DNA from: Acanthamoeba sp. SK_2022b
Taxonomy: Eukaryota; Discosea; Longamoebia; Acanthamoebidae
Length of the DNA stretch: 64,000 nucleotides
Direction: 5' to 3'
Assembly: GCA_027943245.1 (NCBI GenBank)
Contig: JANDJZ010000156.1
Location: 1 to 64,000, forward strand
The position numbers and the translations under genes are program-made. This document shows positions 54,626-64,000 of this stretch, in pieces; within the stretch, counting starts at the first letter, position 1; each line of letters starts with the position of its first letter. The notes under the pieces are model-generated. The model was not told the DNA's origin, did no database searches, and worked only from the letters and a program-made list of their open reading frames with translations.

Positions 54626-54773
54626 GCTTTTCTCCGTCAGCAAAGTTTCAGCACAGTATGTCATTTTGCCCCGGCGCTGACCAATGCGCCGGCGAAAGTG
54701 TGCGTAAGCTCAAAAATCTGCAATGGCGAAAGGGAGAAAGCTTGCTTTCACCTTGCGCTGCTTACACACTCCT

Positions 54774-54785
54774 TGAAACGTTTCA
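54774..54785 (+). promoter_or_regulatory. Cra (FruR) operator 1 upstream of fruB
   Basis: TGAAACGTTTCA is a perfect palindrome and a full match to the Cra consensus TGAAWCGNTTMA. It lies 88 bp before fruB. Cra represses the fru operon until fructose-1-phosphate appears. Confidence 0.9.
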
Positions 54786-54839
54786 GCGTTATCCGGCCGC
54801 TTGTGGCGAGCGGGTAACGCTCCTTTTTCTCAATGAAGC

Positions 54840-54851
54840 TGAAACGATTCA
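54840..54851 (+). promoter_or_regulatory. Cra (FruR) operator 2 upstream of fruB
   Basis: TGAAACGATTCA is a second full match to the Cra consensus, 21 bp before the fruB ATG and 66 bp (about six helical turns) from operator 1. The pair matches the two-site arrangement of the E. coli fru promoter. Confidence 0.9.
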
Positions 54852-54872
54852 ATTCAGCAGGAGAGGAGAATC

Positions 54873-56006
54873 ATGTTCCAGTTGTCACCGCAAGACATTC
54901 ATCTGGGCGCCGCTGCCGACGGTAAGCAGGAGGCCATCCGCCAGGTGGCCGCCGCCCTGACCGAAGCGGGCTGCGTCAGCGCCGGTTACGTGGACGGCAT
55001 GCTGCAGCGCGAACTGCAGACGTCCACCTATCTGGGCAACGGCATCGCCATTCCGCACGGCACCACCGATACCCGCGATCTGGTGCTGAAAACCGGCGTG
55101 CAGGTATTCCAGTTCCCGCAGGGCATCGCCTGGGGCGAAGGCCAGACCGCCTATGTGGCGATCGGCATCGCCGCCCGCTCCGACGAGCATTTGGCGCTGC
55201 TGCGCCAGCTCACTCACGTATTGAGCGATGACGGCGTGGCGGAGCGGCTGGCGAAAACCACCTCCGCGGAAGAGCTGCGCAGCCTGCTGATGGGCGAACA
55301 GCAGAGCGCCGAATTCCAGTTCGACGTTTCGCTGATTGCGCTCGACGTTGCGGCCGACAGCCTGATGACGCTGCAGGCGCTGAACGCCGGCCGGCTGCAA
55401 AAGGCCGGCGCGGTCAACGCGCAGTTCGTCAGCGATGCCATCACCCGCAAGCCGCTGAACCTGGGGCAGGGCATCTGGCTGAGCGACAGCGTCGAAGGCA
55501 ACCTGGCCAGCGCGGCCACCGTCAGCCGTCCGGCGCAGGCTTTTGTGGAAGACGGCGAGCCGGTGGCGCTGCTGCTGACGGTGTCGGTTGCCGATGCGCA
55601 GCCGCTGGCGGTGCTCAACTACCTCAGCGACCTGCTGCTGGCCAACAAAGCTGAACGCCTGCTGAAGGCGGATGCCGCCGGGGTGCTGGCGCTGCTGACC
55701 AGCGAAGTGGCCGAGGAGAGCAGCGTGCTGAGCGCCGAGTTTGTGATCCGCAACGAGCACGGCCTGCACGCACGGCCGGGCACGGCGCTGGTCAACGTGA
55801 TCAAAAGTTTCAACAGTGACATCACCGTCACCAACCTGGACGGCAGCGGTAAGCCGGCCAACGGGCGCAGCCTGATGAAGGTGGTAGCGCTGGGCGTGAA
55901 GAAAGGGCATCACCTGCGCTTTACCGCCAATGGAGAAGATGCTGAAGCCGCGCTGAAGGCGATCGGCGAAGCGATTAATGAAGGACTGGGCGAGGGCGCA
56001 GCATGA
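54873..56006 (+). CDS. fruB: Fructose PTS diphosphoryl transfer protein FruB (IIA-M-HPr)
   Basis: The 377-residue protein fuses an EIIA-Fru domain (residues 1-145, phosphorylated His in [14 protein letters not shown]), a middle M domain and a C-terminal HPr domain (phosphorylated His in [20 protein letters not shown], about residue 300). It relays phosphate from EI to FruA. The ATG has GGAGAGGAG upstream. Two Cra operators precede it. It overlaps fruK by 4 bp. Confidence 0.96.
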   Translation: MFQLSPQDIHLGAAADGKQEAIRQVAAALTEAGCVSAGYVDGMLQRELQTSTYLGNGIAIPHGTTDTRDLVLKTGVQVFQFPQGIAWGEGQTAYVAIGIAARSDEHLALLRQLTHVLSDDGVAERLAKTTSAEELRSLLMGEQQSAEFQFDVSLIALDVAADSLMTLQALNAGRLQKAGAVNAQFVSDAITRKPLNLGQGIWLSDSVEGNLASAATVSRPAQAFVEDGEPVALLLTVSVADAQPLAVLNYLSDLLLANKAERLLKADAAGVLALLTSEVAEESSVLSAEFVIRNEHGLHARPGTALVNVIKSFNSDITVTNLDGSGKPANGRSLMKVVALGVKKGHHLRFTANGEDAEAALKAIGEAINEGLGEGAA

Positions 56007-56944
56007 GCAGAAGAGTAGCAACGATCACCTTGAACCCGGCGTACGATCTGGTGGGTTTCTGCCCGCAGATCGAGCGCGGGGAAGTCAACCGGGTAAAAAC
56101 CGCCGGCCTGCACGCCGCCGGTAAGGGTATCAACGTCGCCAAAGTGTTGAAGGATTTGGGCATCGACGTCACCGTCGGCGGTTTCCTGGGCAAAGACAAT
56201 CAGGACGGTTTCCAGCTGCTGTTCAGCGATCTGGGGATCGCCAACCGCTTCCAGGTGGTGCCGGGCCGCACCCGCATCAACGTCAAGCTGACGGAAAAAG
56301 ACGGTGAAGTGACCGACTTCAACTTCTCCGGTTTTGAAGTGACGCCGCAGGACTGGGATCGCTTCGTCAGCGACTCGCTGAGCTGGCTGGGCCAGTTCGA
56401 CATGGTGGCGGTGAGCGGCAGCCTGCCGGCCGGTGTCGATCCCGATGCCTTTACCGACTGGATGACCCAGTTGCGCGCCAAGTGCCCGTGCATCATTTTC
56501 GACAGCAGCCGCGAAGCGCTGGTCGCCGGGCTGAAGGCCTCGCCGTGGCTGGTGAAGCCGAACCGCCGCGAGCTGGAAATCTGGGCCGGCCGCCCGCTGC
56601 CGACGCTGGCGGACGTGGTCGAGGCCGCGCATGCGCTGCGCGAACAGGGCATCGCCCACGTGGTGATCTCCCTCGGCGCGGAAGGCGCGCTGTGGGTTAA
56701 CGCGTCCGGCGCCTGGATCGCCAAACCGCCGTCCTGTGAGGTGGTCAGCACCGTGGGTGCCGGCGATTCGATGGTCGGGGGCCTGATTTACGGCCTGCTG
56801 ATGCGCGAATCCAGTGAACACACCCTGCGTCTGGCCACGGCGGTAGCGGCGCTGGCGGTCAGCCAGAGCAACGTCGGCGTGACCGATCGTCCCCAGTTGG
56901 CCGCGATGATGGCGCGCGTCGATCTGAAACCTTTCAATCAATAG
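56003..56944 (+). CDS. fruK: 1-Phosphofructokinase FruK
   Basis: This 313-residue PfkB-family sugar kinase starts [15 protein letters not shown], has the early Gly pair [16 protein letters not shown], the catalytic Asp region [15 protein letters not shown] and the [15 protein letters not shown] segment. It phosphorylates fructose-1-phosphate to fructose-1,6-bisphosphate. Overlap with fruB (ATGA) and 11 bp to fruA show one operon. Confidence 0.96.
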   Translation: MSRRVATITLNPAYDLVGFCPQIERGEVNRVKTAGLHAAGKGINVAKVLKDLGIDVTVGGFLGKDNQDGFQLLFSDLGIANRFQVVPGRTRINVKLTEKDGEVTDFNFSGFEVTPQDWDRFVSDSLSWLGQFDMVAVSGSLPAGVDPDAFTDWMTQLRAKCPCIIFDSSREALVAGLKASPWLVKPNRRELEIWAGRPLPTLADVVEAAHALREQGIAHVVISLGAEGALWVNASGAWIAKPPSCEVVSTVGAGDSMVGGLIYGLLMRESSEHTLRLATAVAALAVSQSNVGVTDRPQLAAMMARVDLKPFNQ

Positions 56945-56955
56945 CAGGAGGCAGA

Positions 56956-58638
56956 ATGAAAACGCTGCTGATGGTAGACAGTTCGCTGGGGCAGGCCCGA
57001 GGCCACCTGGCGAAACGCATGCTGGAGGCTGCCGCGGCCAAAACCGGCCTGACGCTGGCCGAGTCGCTGCAGGACGCCGAACTGGTGGCGGTGGCGGGGC
57101 AGTCTGCCCCTGCTGACGCCGGGCTGAACGGCAAATTGGTGTATGTGGGCGACGTAGAGCAGGCGGTGCGTGAGCCGGAGGCTTTTCTGGCGCGCGCCAA
57201 GGCCGAAGCTGAAACCTATCAGGCACCGCAGGCGGCGCCGGTGAAAGCCGATGGGCAAAAACGCATCGTGGCGATCACCGCTTGCCCAACCGGCGTGGCG
57301 CACACCTTTATGGCGGCCGAAGCCATTGAAAGCGAAGCGAAGAAACGCGGCTGGTGGGTGAAGGTGGAAACGCGCGGCTCCGTCGGCGCAGGCAACGCCA
57401 TCACCCCGGAAGAAGTGGCGGCGGCGGATCTGGTGATCGTCGCGGCGGATATCGAGGTGGATCTGGATAAGTTTGCCGGTAAGCCGATGTACCGCACTTC
57501 CACCGGCCTGGCGCTGAAGAAAACCGCCCAGGAACTGGACAAGGCGCTGGCCGAGGCCGAGGTGTTCCAGCCGCAGCAGCGCGGCAGTGCGGCGCCGGCG
57601 GGTAAAAAGAAAGAGGGCAACGGCCCGTATCGCCACCTGCTGACCGGCGTGTCCTACATGCTGCCGATGGTGGTGGCCGGCGGTCTGTGTATCGCGCTGT
57701 CGTTCGTGTTCGGCATCAAGGCGTTTGAAGTCAAAGGCACATTGGCGGCGGCGCTGATGCAGATCGGCGGCGGCTCCGCCTTTGCGCTGATGGTGCCGGT
57801 ATTGGCCGGTTTCATCGCCTTCTCCATCGCGGATCGCCCGGGCCTGACGCCGGGCCTGATCGGCGGCATGCTGGCCGTGAGCACCGGCGCCGGGTTCCTC
57901 GGCGGCATCATCGCCGGTTTCCTGGCGGGTTACGTCGCCAAGGCGATCAGCAGCAAGCTGCGCCTGCCGCAAAGTATGGAAGCGCTGAAGCCAATCCTGA
58001 TCATTCCGCTGGTGGCCAGCCTGATCACCGGCCTCATCATGATTTACGTAGTCGGCACGCCGGTGGCGAAAATCATGGAAGGCCTGACCCATTGGCTGCA
58101 GTCGCTGGGCACCGCCAACGCGGTGCTGCTGGGGGCGATTCTCGGCGCGATGATGTGTACCGACATGGGCGGTCCGGTGAACAAAGCGGCCTACGCCTTT
58201 GGCGTGGCGCTGCTCAGCTCCTCGGTGTATGCGCCGATGGCGGCGATCATGGCCGCCGGCATGGTGCCTCCGCTGGCGATGGGGCTGGCGACGCTGCTGG
58301 CGCGCCACAAGTTCGAGAAATCCGAACGGGAAGGCGGCAAAGCGGCGCTGGTGCTGGGCCTGTGCTTTATCTCTGAAGGGGCGATCCCGTTCGCCGCCCG
58401 CGATCCGATGCGCGTGCTGCCTTGCTGCATCGCCGGCGGTGCGCTGACCGGTGCGCTGTCGATGGCGTTCGGTGCCAAACTGATGGCGCCGCACGGCGGG
58501 CTGTTCGTGCTGCTGATCCCGGGCGCAATCACGCCGGTGCTGCTGTATCTGGTGGCGATCGCCGCCGGTACCCTGCTGGCGGGCGTGGCTTATGCCCTGC
58601 TGAAACGTGCTGAAACGTCGGTCGCCGCCGCGGCGTAA
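56956..58638 (+). CDS. fruA: Fructose PTS permease FruA (IIB'BC)
   Basis: The 560-residue protein has a degenerate IIB' domain (1-95), an active IIB domain with phosphorylated Cys in ITACPTGVAHTFMAAEAI (about residue 110), and a IIC membrane domain from about 225 with eight or more helices (GVSYMLPMVVAGG, MCTDMGGPVNKAAYAFG, CFISEGAIPFAARDP). It imports and phosphorylates fructose to fructose-1-phosphate. The ATG has AGGAGGCAG upstream. Confidence 0.96.
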   Translation: MKTLLMVDSSLGQARGHLAKRMLEAAAAKTGLTLAESLQDAELVAVAGQSAPADAGLNGKLVYVGDVEQAVREPEAFLARAKAEAETYQAPQAAPVKADGQKRIVAITACPTGVAHTFMAAEAIESEAKKRGWWVKVETRGSVGAGNAITPEEVAAADLVIVAADIEVDLDKFAGKPMYRTSTGLALKKTAQELDKALAEAEVFQPQQRGSAAPAGKKKEGNGPYRHLLTGVSYMLPMVVAGGLCIALSFVFGIKAFEVKGTLAAALMQIGGGSAFALMVPVLAGFIAFSIADRPGLTPGLIGGMLAVSTGAGFLGGIIAGFLAGYVAKAISSKLRLPQSMEALKPILIIPLVASLITGLIMIYVVGTPVAKIMEGLTHWLQSLGTANAVLLGAILGAMMCTDMGGPVNKAAYAFGVALLSSSVYAPMAAIMAAGMVPPLAMGLATLLARHKFEKSEREGGKAALVLGLCFISEGAIPFAARDPMRVLPCCIAGGALTGALSMAFGAKLMAPHGGLFVLLIPGAITPVLLYLVAIAAGTLLAGVAYALLKRAETSVAAAA

Positions 58639-58657
58639 CTGACGTCGGTATCGCCAA

Positions 58658-58685
58658 AACGCGCAGCCCAGGGTTGCGCGTTTTT
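58658..58685 (+). terminator. Intrinsic terminator of the fru operon
   Basis: AACGCGCA pairs with TGCGCGTT around a nine-base loop, and the T-run follows on the plus strand. It begins 20 bp after fruA. Confidence 0.85.
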
Positions 58686-58800
58686 GTTTGTGGTTGAGGC
58701 AGTTAGCACGATTTACCCCTGGCCAAAAGCCACAACGCTTTCTAAGCTGACAGCGCGACTTTGTTCATGCGAACAAGGAATGACTCAAGGAGATTCATCC

Positions 58801-59391
58801 GTGGCTAAAAAAGTGGCGATCGTACTGGCATCCGGTTTCGCCGATTGGGAATACGCGCTGATTGCCGGCGTTGGCGGCCCGTTTTATGGGCTGGAGGTGG
58901 CGTTTTTTGCGCCGCAGGTCGGAAAGTTTCGCTCACAGGGCGGGCTGACGGTAGAGATTGAAAAAGGCGTGGCCGAATTGGCGGATTGGCGCCCCGAGGT
59001 GCTGGTGGTGGTCGGTGGCACTCTATGGGAAACCGAACGGGCACCGGATATCAGCGCGTTGCTCAACGAGCAGTTTCAACGCGGCGCAACCCTGGCGGGC
59101 ATTTGCGGTGGAACGTTGGCGTTGGCGAGGGCCAGCCTGTTGAACGGCAGGGCGCATACTTCCAACGATGCTGGGTTTTTGACGCGCCATGCTGAGGGCT
59201 ACACCGGGCAGCGCCATTTCGTTGCGAGCGCCGCCGCCGTGGATGACCGTGTCATTACGGCACCGGGATCGGCACCGGTCAGCTTTACCGCCGCCGTGTT
59301 CAGGGCTGCGGGCCTGGATGAAGAGACGCTGCGCCAGTTCAGCGCCATGTTGGCGGCGGAGCACGCGGTGGGGGAAACCGCTCGCGCCTAG
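58801..59391 (+). CDS. DJ-1/PfpI family protein
   Basis: The 196-residue product has the DJ-1/PfpI fold: KKVAIVLASGFADWEYALIAG at the N-terminus with the Glu in the ADWE segment, and the nucleophile elbow AGICGGTLALARA with Cys (about residue 104) in the usual place. Members are glyoxalases, chaperones, or proteases, and I cannot choose among them. The start is the GTG at 58801, which has AAGGAG at 8-bp spacing. Upstream in-frame ATGs lie in the fru terminator region. It has no operon partner and faces nfo. Confidence 0.85.
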   Translation: MAKKVAIVLASGFADWEYALIAGVGGPFYGLEVAFFAPQVGKFRSQGGLTVEIEKGVAELADWRPEVLVVVGGTLWETERAPDISALLNEQFQRGATLAGICGGTLALARASLLNGRAHTSNDAGFLTRHAEGYTGQRHFVASAAAVDDRVITAPGSAPVSFTAAVFRAAGLDEETLRQFSAMLAAEHAVGETARA

Positions 59392-59410
59392 GCGAGCGGC
59401 CAGAGGTGGG

Positions 59411-60250
59411 TTACTGCTGCGCCTTCAGCCAGGCGATCTCTTCCGCCCAGATATCCGGACTTACCGTTTCCAGAATCAGCGGGATATTGTCGAAACGCGG
59501 ATCGCGCATGATGTAGCTGAACACCGTTTTGCCGATGTTGCCCTCTCCCAGGCTGTGGTGGCGGTCGACGCGGCTGTTGAACTCGCTCTTGGCATCGTTC
59601 AGGTGCATGCCGCGCAGGTAGTTGAAACCGACGATGTCGCCAAGCTGCTTAAAAGTGCGCTCGCACTCTTCTTCGGTACGCAGATCGTATCCGGCGGCGA
59701 AGGCGTGGCAGGTGTCGATGCAAACGCCGACGCGGCTCTTGTCTTCCACGCCGTCGATGATCGCCGCCAGATGTTCGAATTTGAAGCCCAGGTTGCTGCC
59801 CTGGCCGGCGGTGTTTTCGATCACCGCCGTTACGCCGGCGGTTTTGTCCAGCGCGATGTTGATCGATTCGGCGATGCGCGCCAGGCACTTGTCTTCATCG
59901 ATTTGCAGCAGGTGGCTGCCCGGGTGGAAGTTCAGCAGCGTCAGCCCCAGCTGTTCGCAGCGCTGCAACTCGTCGATAAACGCCTCGCGCGATTTTTCCA
60001 ACGCCTCGGCCACCGGGTGGCCCAGGTTGATCAGGTAGCTGTCGTGCGGCAGGATTTGCCCCGGCCCGAAGCCGTACTGCGCGCAGGCGCTCTTGAACTT
60101 ATCGATCACGTCGGCGGCCAGCGGCGCGGCCTTCCATTGACGCTGATTTTTGGTGAACAGGGCGAACGCGGTCGCCTCCAATTCGTGCGCGCGGATAACC
60201 GCCTGATCCACGCCGCCTGACGCGCTGACATGTGCACCGACAAACTTCAT
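59411..60250 (-). CDS. nfo: Deoxyribonuclease IV (endonuclease IV) Nfo
   Basis: A 280-residue AP endonuclease matching E. coli Nfo: [25 protein letters not shown], the zinc-ligand sets [42 protein letters not shown] and DRHHSLGEG, ending with [14 protein letters not shown]. It cuts 5' to abasic sites in base excision repair. I chose the ATG at 60250 because its GGAG lies seven bases upstream; the ATG at 60256 is too close to that site. Neighbour of yeiH, as in E. coli. Confidence 0.96.
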   Translation of the reverse strand: MKFVGAHVSASGGVDQAVIRAHELEATAFALFTKNQRQWKAAPLAADVIDKFKSACAQYGFGPGQILPHDSYLINLGHPVAEALEKSREAFIDELQRCEQLGLTLLNFHPGSHLLQIDEDKCLARIAESINIALDKTAGVTAVIENTAGQGSNLGFKFEHLAAIIDGVEDKSRVGVCIDTCHAFAAGYDLRTEEECERTFKQLGDIVGFNYLRGMHLNDAKSEFNSRVDRHHSLGEGNIGKTVFSYIMRDPRFDNIPLILETVSPDIWAEEIAWLKAQQ

Positions 60251-60351
60251 CTTCATTCTCCTGTGTTATCGGTGACATTATGGCATTGATGGCGGGCGGA
60301 TTGAATGATGAAAAGCGGCGGCCCGCCGAAGCGGGCCGCTGAAGGGGATGA

Positions 60352-61425
60352 TTAGAGCCAGTGTTGCACCAGCTGGTTTATCGCGCCGCCGCCGACCAGC
60401 AGCCAGACGAACAGCAGCGTGGCCAACAGAATCGGTTTCATCCCGGCCTGGCGCACGGCGCTGATGTGGGTGGTCAGCCCCAACGCCGCCATCGCCATCG
60501 CCAGCATCCAAGTGTCGGCGGTGATCAGATAGTGCACCAGCGTGGCCGGCAGCAGGTTGAAGGAGTTCAGCCCGGCGACGGCGATAAACAGCACGGCAAA
60601 CCACGGAATGGTGATGGCGGATTTTTCCGCCTTGCCTGCGCTGCCGCGGCTGATGTAGCCCGACAGCAGCAGCAGGAACGGCGCCAGCATCATTACGCGG
60701 ATCATCTTGGCGATCACCGCCGCATTTTCGGCGTCCGGCCCAATGGCGTGCCCGGCCGCAACCACCTGAGCCACTTCGTGGATGGTGGAGCCGGCGTAGA
60801 TGCCGAAGGTTTCCTGGCTGAACGGCAGCCACTGGAAGTGTTCATTCAGCTGATACAGCCATGGGTAGGCGAAGATCGCCAGGGTGCCGAACACCACCAC
60901 GGTCGAGACCGCCACCGCCACTTTGCTGGAGTCGGCCTTCAGCACCGGCTCGGTGGCCATCACCGCCGCCGCGCCGCAAATGCTGCTGCCGGCGCCGATC
61001 AGCATCGCGGTTTGGCTGTCGATGCCGAACACTTTCTTGCCGAGCCAGCAGGCCAGCAGGAAGGTGGTGGTCAGGGTCAGCGCATCGATGATGATGCCGC
61101 TGGCGCCCACGTCGGCGATTTGCTGAAAGGTCAGGCGGAAGCCGTAAAGGATAATGCCCAGACGCAGCAGGCGTTGTTTGGCCAGCTGTACGCCGCCGTG
61201 ACAAACGGTTTGCCAGCGGGGATACAGCGTGTTGCCCACCAGAATGCCGAACAGGATCGCCAGCGTCAGCGCCCCCAGGCCCAGCTCCGCCACCCAGGGA
61301 ATGTCGCCGGCCCAGACGGCCAGCGCGGTGAGCGCGCCGGTGAGCGCCAGCCCCGGCACCAGGCGCGGCAGGCCGAACAGCGGAAAGCGTCGCTCGGGAT
61401 AAGTGTGAGTGGTATCAGTCGCCAT
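60352..61425 (-). CDS. yeiH: YeiH/UPF0324-family putative sulfate-type exporter
   Basis: The 357-residue protein has about ten membrane helices and the UPF0324 features [19 protein letters not shown] and [19 protein letters not shown]. coli YeiH is the partner of the divergent regulator YeiE. The family is often annotated as a putative sulfate exporter, but transport has not been firmly shown. The ATG at 61425 gives the family length (E. coli 349); 40 upstream codons in frame are not family-like. Confidence 0.9.
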   Translation of the reverse strand: MATDTTHTYPERRFPLFGLPRLVPGLALTGALTALAVWAGDIPWVAELGLGALTLAILFGILVGNTLYPRWQTVCHGGVQLAKQRLLRLGIILYGFRLTFQQIADVGASGIIIDALTLTTTFLLACWLGKKVFGIDSQTAMLIGAGSSICGAAAVMATEPVLKADSSKVAVAVSTVVVFGTLAIFAYPWLYQLNEHFQWLPFSQETFGIYAGSTIHEVAQVVAAGHAIGPDAENAAVIAKMIRVMMLAPFLLLLSGYISRGSAGKAEKSAITIPWFAVLFIAVAGLNSFNLLPATLVHYLITADTWMLAMAMAALGLTTHISAVRQAGMKPILLATLLFVWLLVGGGAINQLVQHWL

Positions 61426-61618
61426 AAAAGTCAGTCCTTCAGTCTGTTTCTTGCTGCTAAGAGTACGTTTGGGCTGAATAAAAGAGAAATTGATTATATA
61501 TTTATAACCTATCTGAATAAGTGGTATGGCGTCAGGCATTGGCATAAAGCCGCATTGCGGCTAGGGTGAGGAGGAGCGGCGAGCCGCCGTCAACTTTCCA
61601 ACTGAACAGGAGCAGGCG

Positions 61619-61816
61619 ATGGATACCGACGATCAACGCAGAGAGCAGATAGACCAGGAAGTGGGGCGCGCGGTGCGGCGGTTGATTGAAGAAAACAAGG
61701 TGGTCGATCGCGATCGCCTGGTGGCGATGCTGCAATTAATACAGCGGGACGAAGCCGGCACGCCGCGCGAGGCGGTGCTGGCCGCGGCGGTGCAGCTGGT
61801 CGCCTTGGGCAAGTAA
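61619..61816 (+). CDS. Small hypothetical protein between yeiH and yeiE
   Basis: This 65-residue charged helical protein (MDTDDQRREQIDQEVGRAVRRLIEENKVVDRDRLVAMLQ...) has an ATG with AGGAGCAGG at ideal spacing. The pattern of a first helix followed by a short 'vDrDrLvaML' second helix recalls the small DUF2767/FumD-like proteins, but I am unsure. It is not present at this place in E. coli. The good start signal and high, host-like GC support a real gene. Confidence 0.6.
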   Translation: MDTDDQRREQIDQEVGRAVRRLIEENKVVDRDRLVAMLQLIQRDEAGTPREAVLAAAVQLVALGK

Positions 61817-61922
61817 CGCGCCGAATTGGCCGTAAACCGGGTAGCCTCGCCGGGCTACCCACATCATGTTGACATCATTTTGTGGTTCTCTGGCAGAACC
61901 CTTTTTCACTACCGGGACGGCT

Positions 61923-62789
61923 ATGCATATCACGTTGCGTCAACTGGAAGTCTTCACCGAAGTGCTGAAAAGCGGTTCGACCACTCAGGCCTCGGTGGTG
62001 CTGGCGCTGTCGCAGTCGGCGGTCAGCGCTGCGCTGGCGGATCTGGAGGGGCAACTGGGCGTGCAGCTGTTCGATCGCGTCGGCAAACGGCTGGTGATCA
62101 ACGAGCACGGCCGGTTGCTGTATCCCAAGGCGCTGGCGCTGCTGGAGCAGGCGGGGGAAATCGAGCAGCTGTTTCGCCATGACGGCGGGGCGCTGCGCAT
62201 CGCCGCCAGCAGCACCATCGGCAACTACATGCTGCCGGAGATGATCGCCCGTTACCGCCGGGACTTTCCGGCCACGCCGCTGGAGCTGAACGTCGGCAAC
62301 AGCCAGGACGTGATCGTGGCGGTGGCAGATTTCCGCGTCGATCTGGGGCTGATCGAAGGGCCTTGCCATATGCCGGAGCTGGTGACGCAGCCGTGGCTGG
62401 AGGACGAGCTGGTGGTGTTCGCCGCGCCGGACAACCCGCTGACCCGTCAACCGCCGACGCTCGAGGCGTTGGCCAATGCGCCGTGGATCTTGCGCGAGCG
62501 CGGTTCGGGCACCCGCGAGGTGCTGGATCATCTGCTGTTGGCGCACCTGCCGCACTTCCAGCTGGTGATGGAGCTCGGCAACTCGGAGGCTATCAAGCAC
62601 GCGGTGCGGCACGGCATCGGCATCAGCTGCCTGTCGCGGCGGGTGGTGGCGGAACAGCTGGCCAGCGGCGCGCTGGTAGAACTGCCGGTACCGCTGCCGC
62701 CGCTGCGGCGCACCCTGTACCTGATCCGCCATCGGCAAAAGCACATTTCCAACGCATTACAGCGTTTTCTCAGCTATTGCGCGCTGTAA
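61923..62789 (+). CDS. yeiE: LysR-type regulator YeiE
   Basis: A 288-residue LysR protein: N-terminal winged helix-turn-helix ([50 protein letters not shown]) and a periplasmic-binding-like effector domain ([19 protein letters not shown]). It matches E. coli YeiE, which controls yeiH and has been tied to sulfite and iron responses in enterobacteria. The ATG at 61923 is the family start; the in-frame codons from 61866 are extra. It lies between the divergent yeiH and lysP. Confidence 0.92.
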   Translation: MHITLRQLEVFTEVLKSGSTTQASVVLALSQSAVSAALADLEGQLGVQLFDRVGKRLVINEHGRLLYPKALALLEQAGEIEQLFRHDGGALRIAASSTIGNYMLPEMIARYRRDFPATPLELNVGNSQDVIVAVADFRVDLGLIEGPCHMPELVTQPWLEDELVVFAAPDNPLTRQPPTLEALANAPWILRERGSGTREVLDHLLLAHLPHFQLVMELGNSEAIKHAVRHGIGISCLSRRVVAEQLASGALVELPVPLPPLRRTLYLIRHRQKHISNALQRFLSYCAL

Positions 62790-63006
62790 TCGGCAGCGCG
62801 TCACGCCCTCTGCTGCCGCGCAGGCCGGAAAAAGCATAAAAACCTGCGCGCGCTCACATTAATGAGAGTAAGTAAGGCCATAAGGGCCGCGGCTAATAAT
62901 TGCCTCTGAATTATGAAGCTATCTTATATCAGTGCAATGTTGCTAGTTCACCGGCGGGTATTTGTTACAATCCGCCCTCATTTTTCAAAGAGCAGATAGG
63001 GTACGA

Positions 63007-64000
63007 ATGGCTCAGCAGGATATAAAAACATCGGGGCAGCAAGCACCCGGATTGCGCCGCGAGCTGAAAGCCCGGCATTTGACCATGATCGCCATCGGTG
63101 GCTCCATCGGCACCGGCCTGTTCGTCGCCTCGGGGGCCACGGTTTCTCAGGCAGGCCCCGGCGGGGCGCTGTTGTCTTACGCGCTGATCGGTTTGATGGT
63201 GTACTTCCTGATGACCAGCCTGGGCGAGCTGGCGGCCTTTATGCCGGTCTCCGGTTCATTCTCCACTTACGGCGCCAAATACGTGGAAGAAGGCTTCGGC
63301 TTCGCGCTGGGCTGGAACTACTGGTACAACTGGGCGGTGACCATCGCCGTTGATCTGGTGGCCTCGCAGTTGGTGATGAGCTACTGGTTCCCGGACACCC
63401 CCGGCTGGATCTGGAGCGCGCTGTTCCTCGGCCTGATGTTCCTGCTGAACTACATTTCGGTGAAAGGGTTCGGCGAGGCGGAATACTGGTTCGCGCTGAT
63501 CAAGGTCAGCACCGTGATTATCTTCATCGCCGTCGGCGTGCTGATGATCGTCGGCATTCTGAAGGGTGGCGAGCACGCCGGCTGGCAGAACTGGACGATA
63601 GGGGACGCGCCGTTCGCCGGTGGCTTCTCGGCGATGATCGGCGTGGCCATGATCGTCGGCTTCTCGTTCCAGGGCACCGAACTCATCGGCATCGCGGCCG
63701 GCGAATCGGAAAACCCGGGTAAAAACATCCCGCGCGCGGTGCGTCAGGTGTTCTGGCGTATCCTGCTGTTCTATATCTTCGCCATTCTGATCATCAGCCT
63801 GATCATTCCGTATACCGATCCGAGCCTGCTGCGCAACGACGTGAAGGACATCAGCGTCAGCCCGTTCACCCTGGTGTTCCAGCATGCCGGCCTGCTGTCG
63901 GCGGCGGCGGTGATGAACGCGGTGATCCTGACGGCGGTGCTGTCGGCCGGTAACTCGGGCATGTACGCCTCTACCCGCATGCTGTTCACCCTGGCGTCGG
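63007..64000 (+). CDS. lysP: Lysine-specific permease LysP (3' end outside the window)
   Basis: The frame is open from 63007 to the last base, giving 331 residues of a protein that should have close to 490. It begins MAQQDIKTSGQQAPGLRRELKARHLTMIAIGGSIGTGLFVASG, the amino acid-polyamine transporter signature, and matches LysP through GTELIGIAAGESENPGKNIPRAVRQVFWR. LysP imports lysine and in E. coli also inhibits the CadC sensor when lysine is low. It follows yeiE, as in E. coli. The ATG is preceded by an AGATAGGG stretch. Confidence 0.95.
   Translation, partial: MAQQDIKTSGQQAPGLRRELKARHLTMIAIGGSIGTGLFVASGATVSQAGPGGALLSYALIGLMVYFLMTSLGELAAFMPVSGSFSTYGAKYVEEGFGFALGWNYWYNWAVTIAVDLVASQLVMSYWFPDTPGWIWSALFLGLMFLLNYISVKGFGEAEYWFALIKVSTVIIFIAVGVLMIVGILKGGEHAGWQNWTIGDAPFAGGFSAMIGVAMIVGFSFQGTELIGIAAGESENPGKNIPRAVRQVFWRILLFYIFAILIISLIIPYTDPSLLRNDVKDISVSPFTLVFQHAGLLSAAAVMNAVILTAVLSAGNSGMYASTRMLFTLAS

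Noticed and set aside
1..64000. CRISPR array or insertion sequence
   Set aside because: No regularly spaced repeats and no transposase or terminal inverted repeats were seen anywhere in the window.

Overview
The window reads as a chromosomal segment of an enterobacterium close to Serratia (S. marcescens-like). The core genes are GC-rich and give near end-to-end matches to Escherichia coli proteins. From proL (tRNA-Pro) to lysP they keep the E. coli neighbourhood order: proL-yejM-yejL-yejK-rplY-radD-rsuA-bcr-yejG-yejFEBA-pdeN-mepS-lpxT-yeiR-yeiQ-efpL-yeiW-setB-fruBKA-nfo-yeiH-yeiE-lysP. The genus is an inference from gene content and base composition; no 16S gene or other marker is present.

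Region 1 (1 to about 12.3 kb) is the right end of a lambdoid prophage. It holds the late tail genes in lambda order H-M-L-K-I-J, then two tail-fibre genes and a DinI-family gene behind a LexA box. A small AT-rich lipoprotein gene with its own promoter and terminator (a 'moron') is wedged between K and I. Region 2 (about 12.3-15.8 kb) is visibly AT-rich accessory DNA. It has a palindrome-rich leader, a LexA/CI-type repressor whose catalytic lysine appears to be arginine, an unrecognised partner protein, and a divergent two-gene operon pairing a queuosine-precursor-type transporter (VUT/YhhQ family) with a CpdA-like metallophosphoesterase.

Region 3 (15.8-23.2 kb) is the complete tetrathionate respiration locus: ttrRS divergent from ttrBCA, with an FNR-type box and a 14-bp palindrome between them. 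It abuts tRNA-Pro(GGG), where E. coli has narP. Downstream of the tRNA lies a 63-bp direct repeat that carries the last 19 bp of the tRNA, an arrangement like the E. coli tyrT/rtT repeats.

Region 4 (23.5-64 kb) is core chromosome: LPS and peptidoglycan control (yejM, lpxT, mepS), translation (rplY, rsuA, efpL), DNA repair (radD, nfo), the YejABEF peptide/microcin C importer, c-di-GMP turnover (pdeN), fructose PTS (fruBKA with two Cra boxes), aromatic amino-acid uptake (mtr with a TrpR operator) and lysine uptake (lysP, cut by the window end). Relative to E. coli it carries inserted genes: uxuA next to yeiQ (hexuronate catabolism), torYZ (TMAO/S-oxide respiration), a NUDIX gene, a DJ-1/PfpI gene and an orphan fimbrial subunit. 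Several intergenic regions hold strong unexplained structure, notably a hairpin array between setB and torZ and a perfect FNR box between bcr and yejG.
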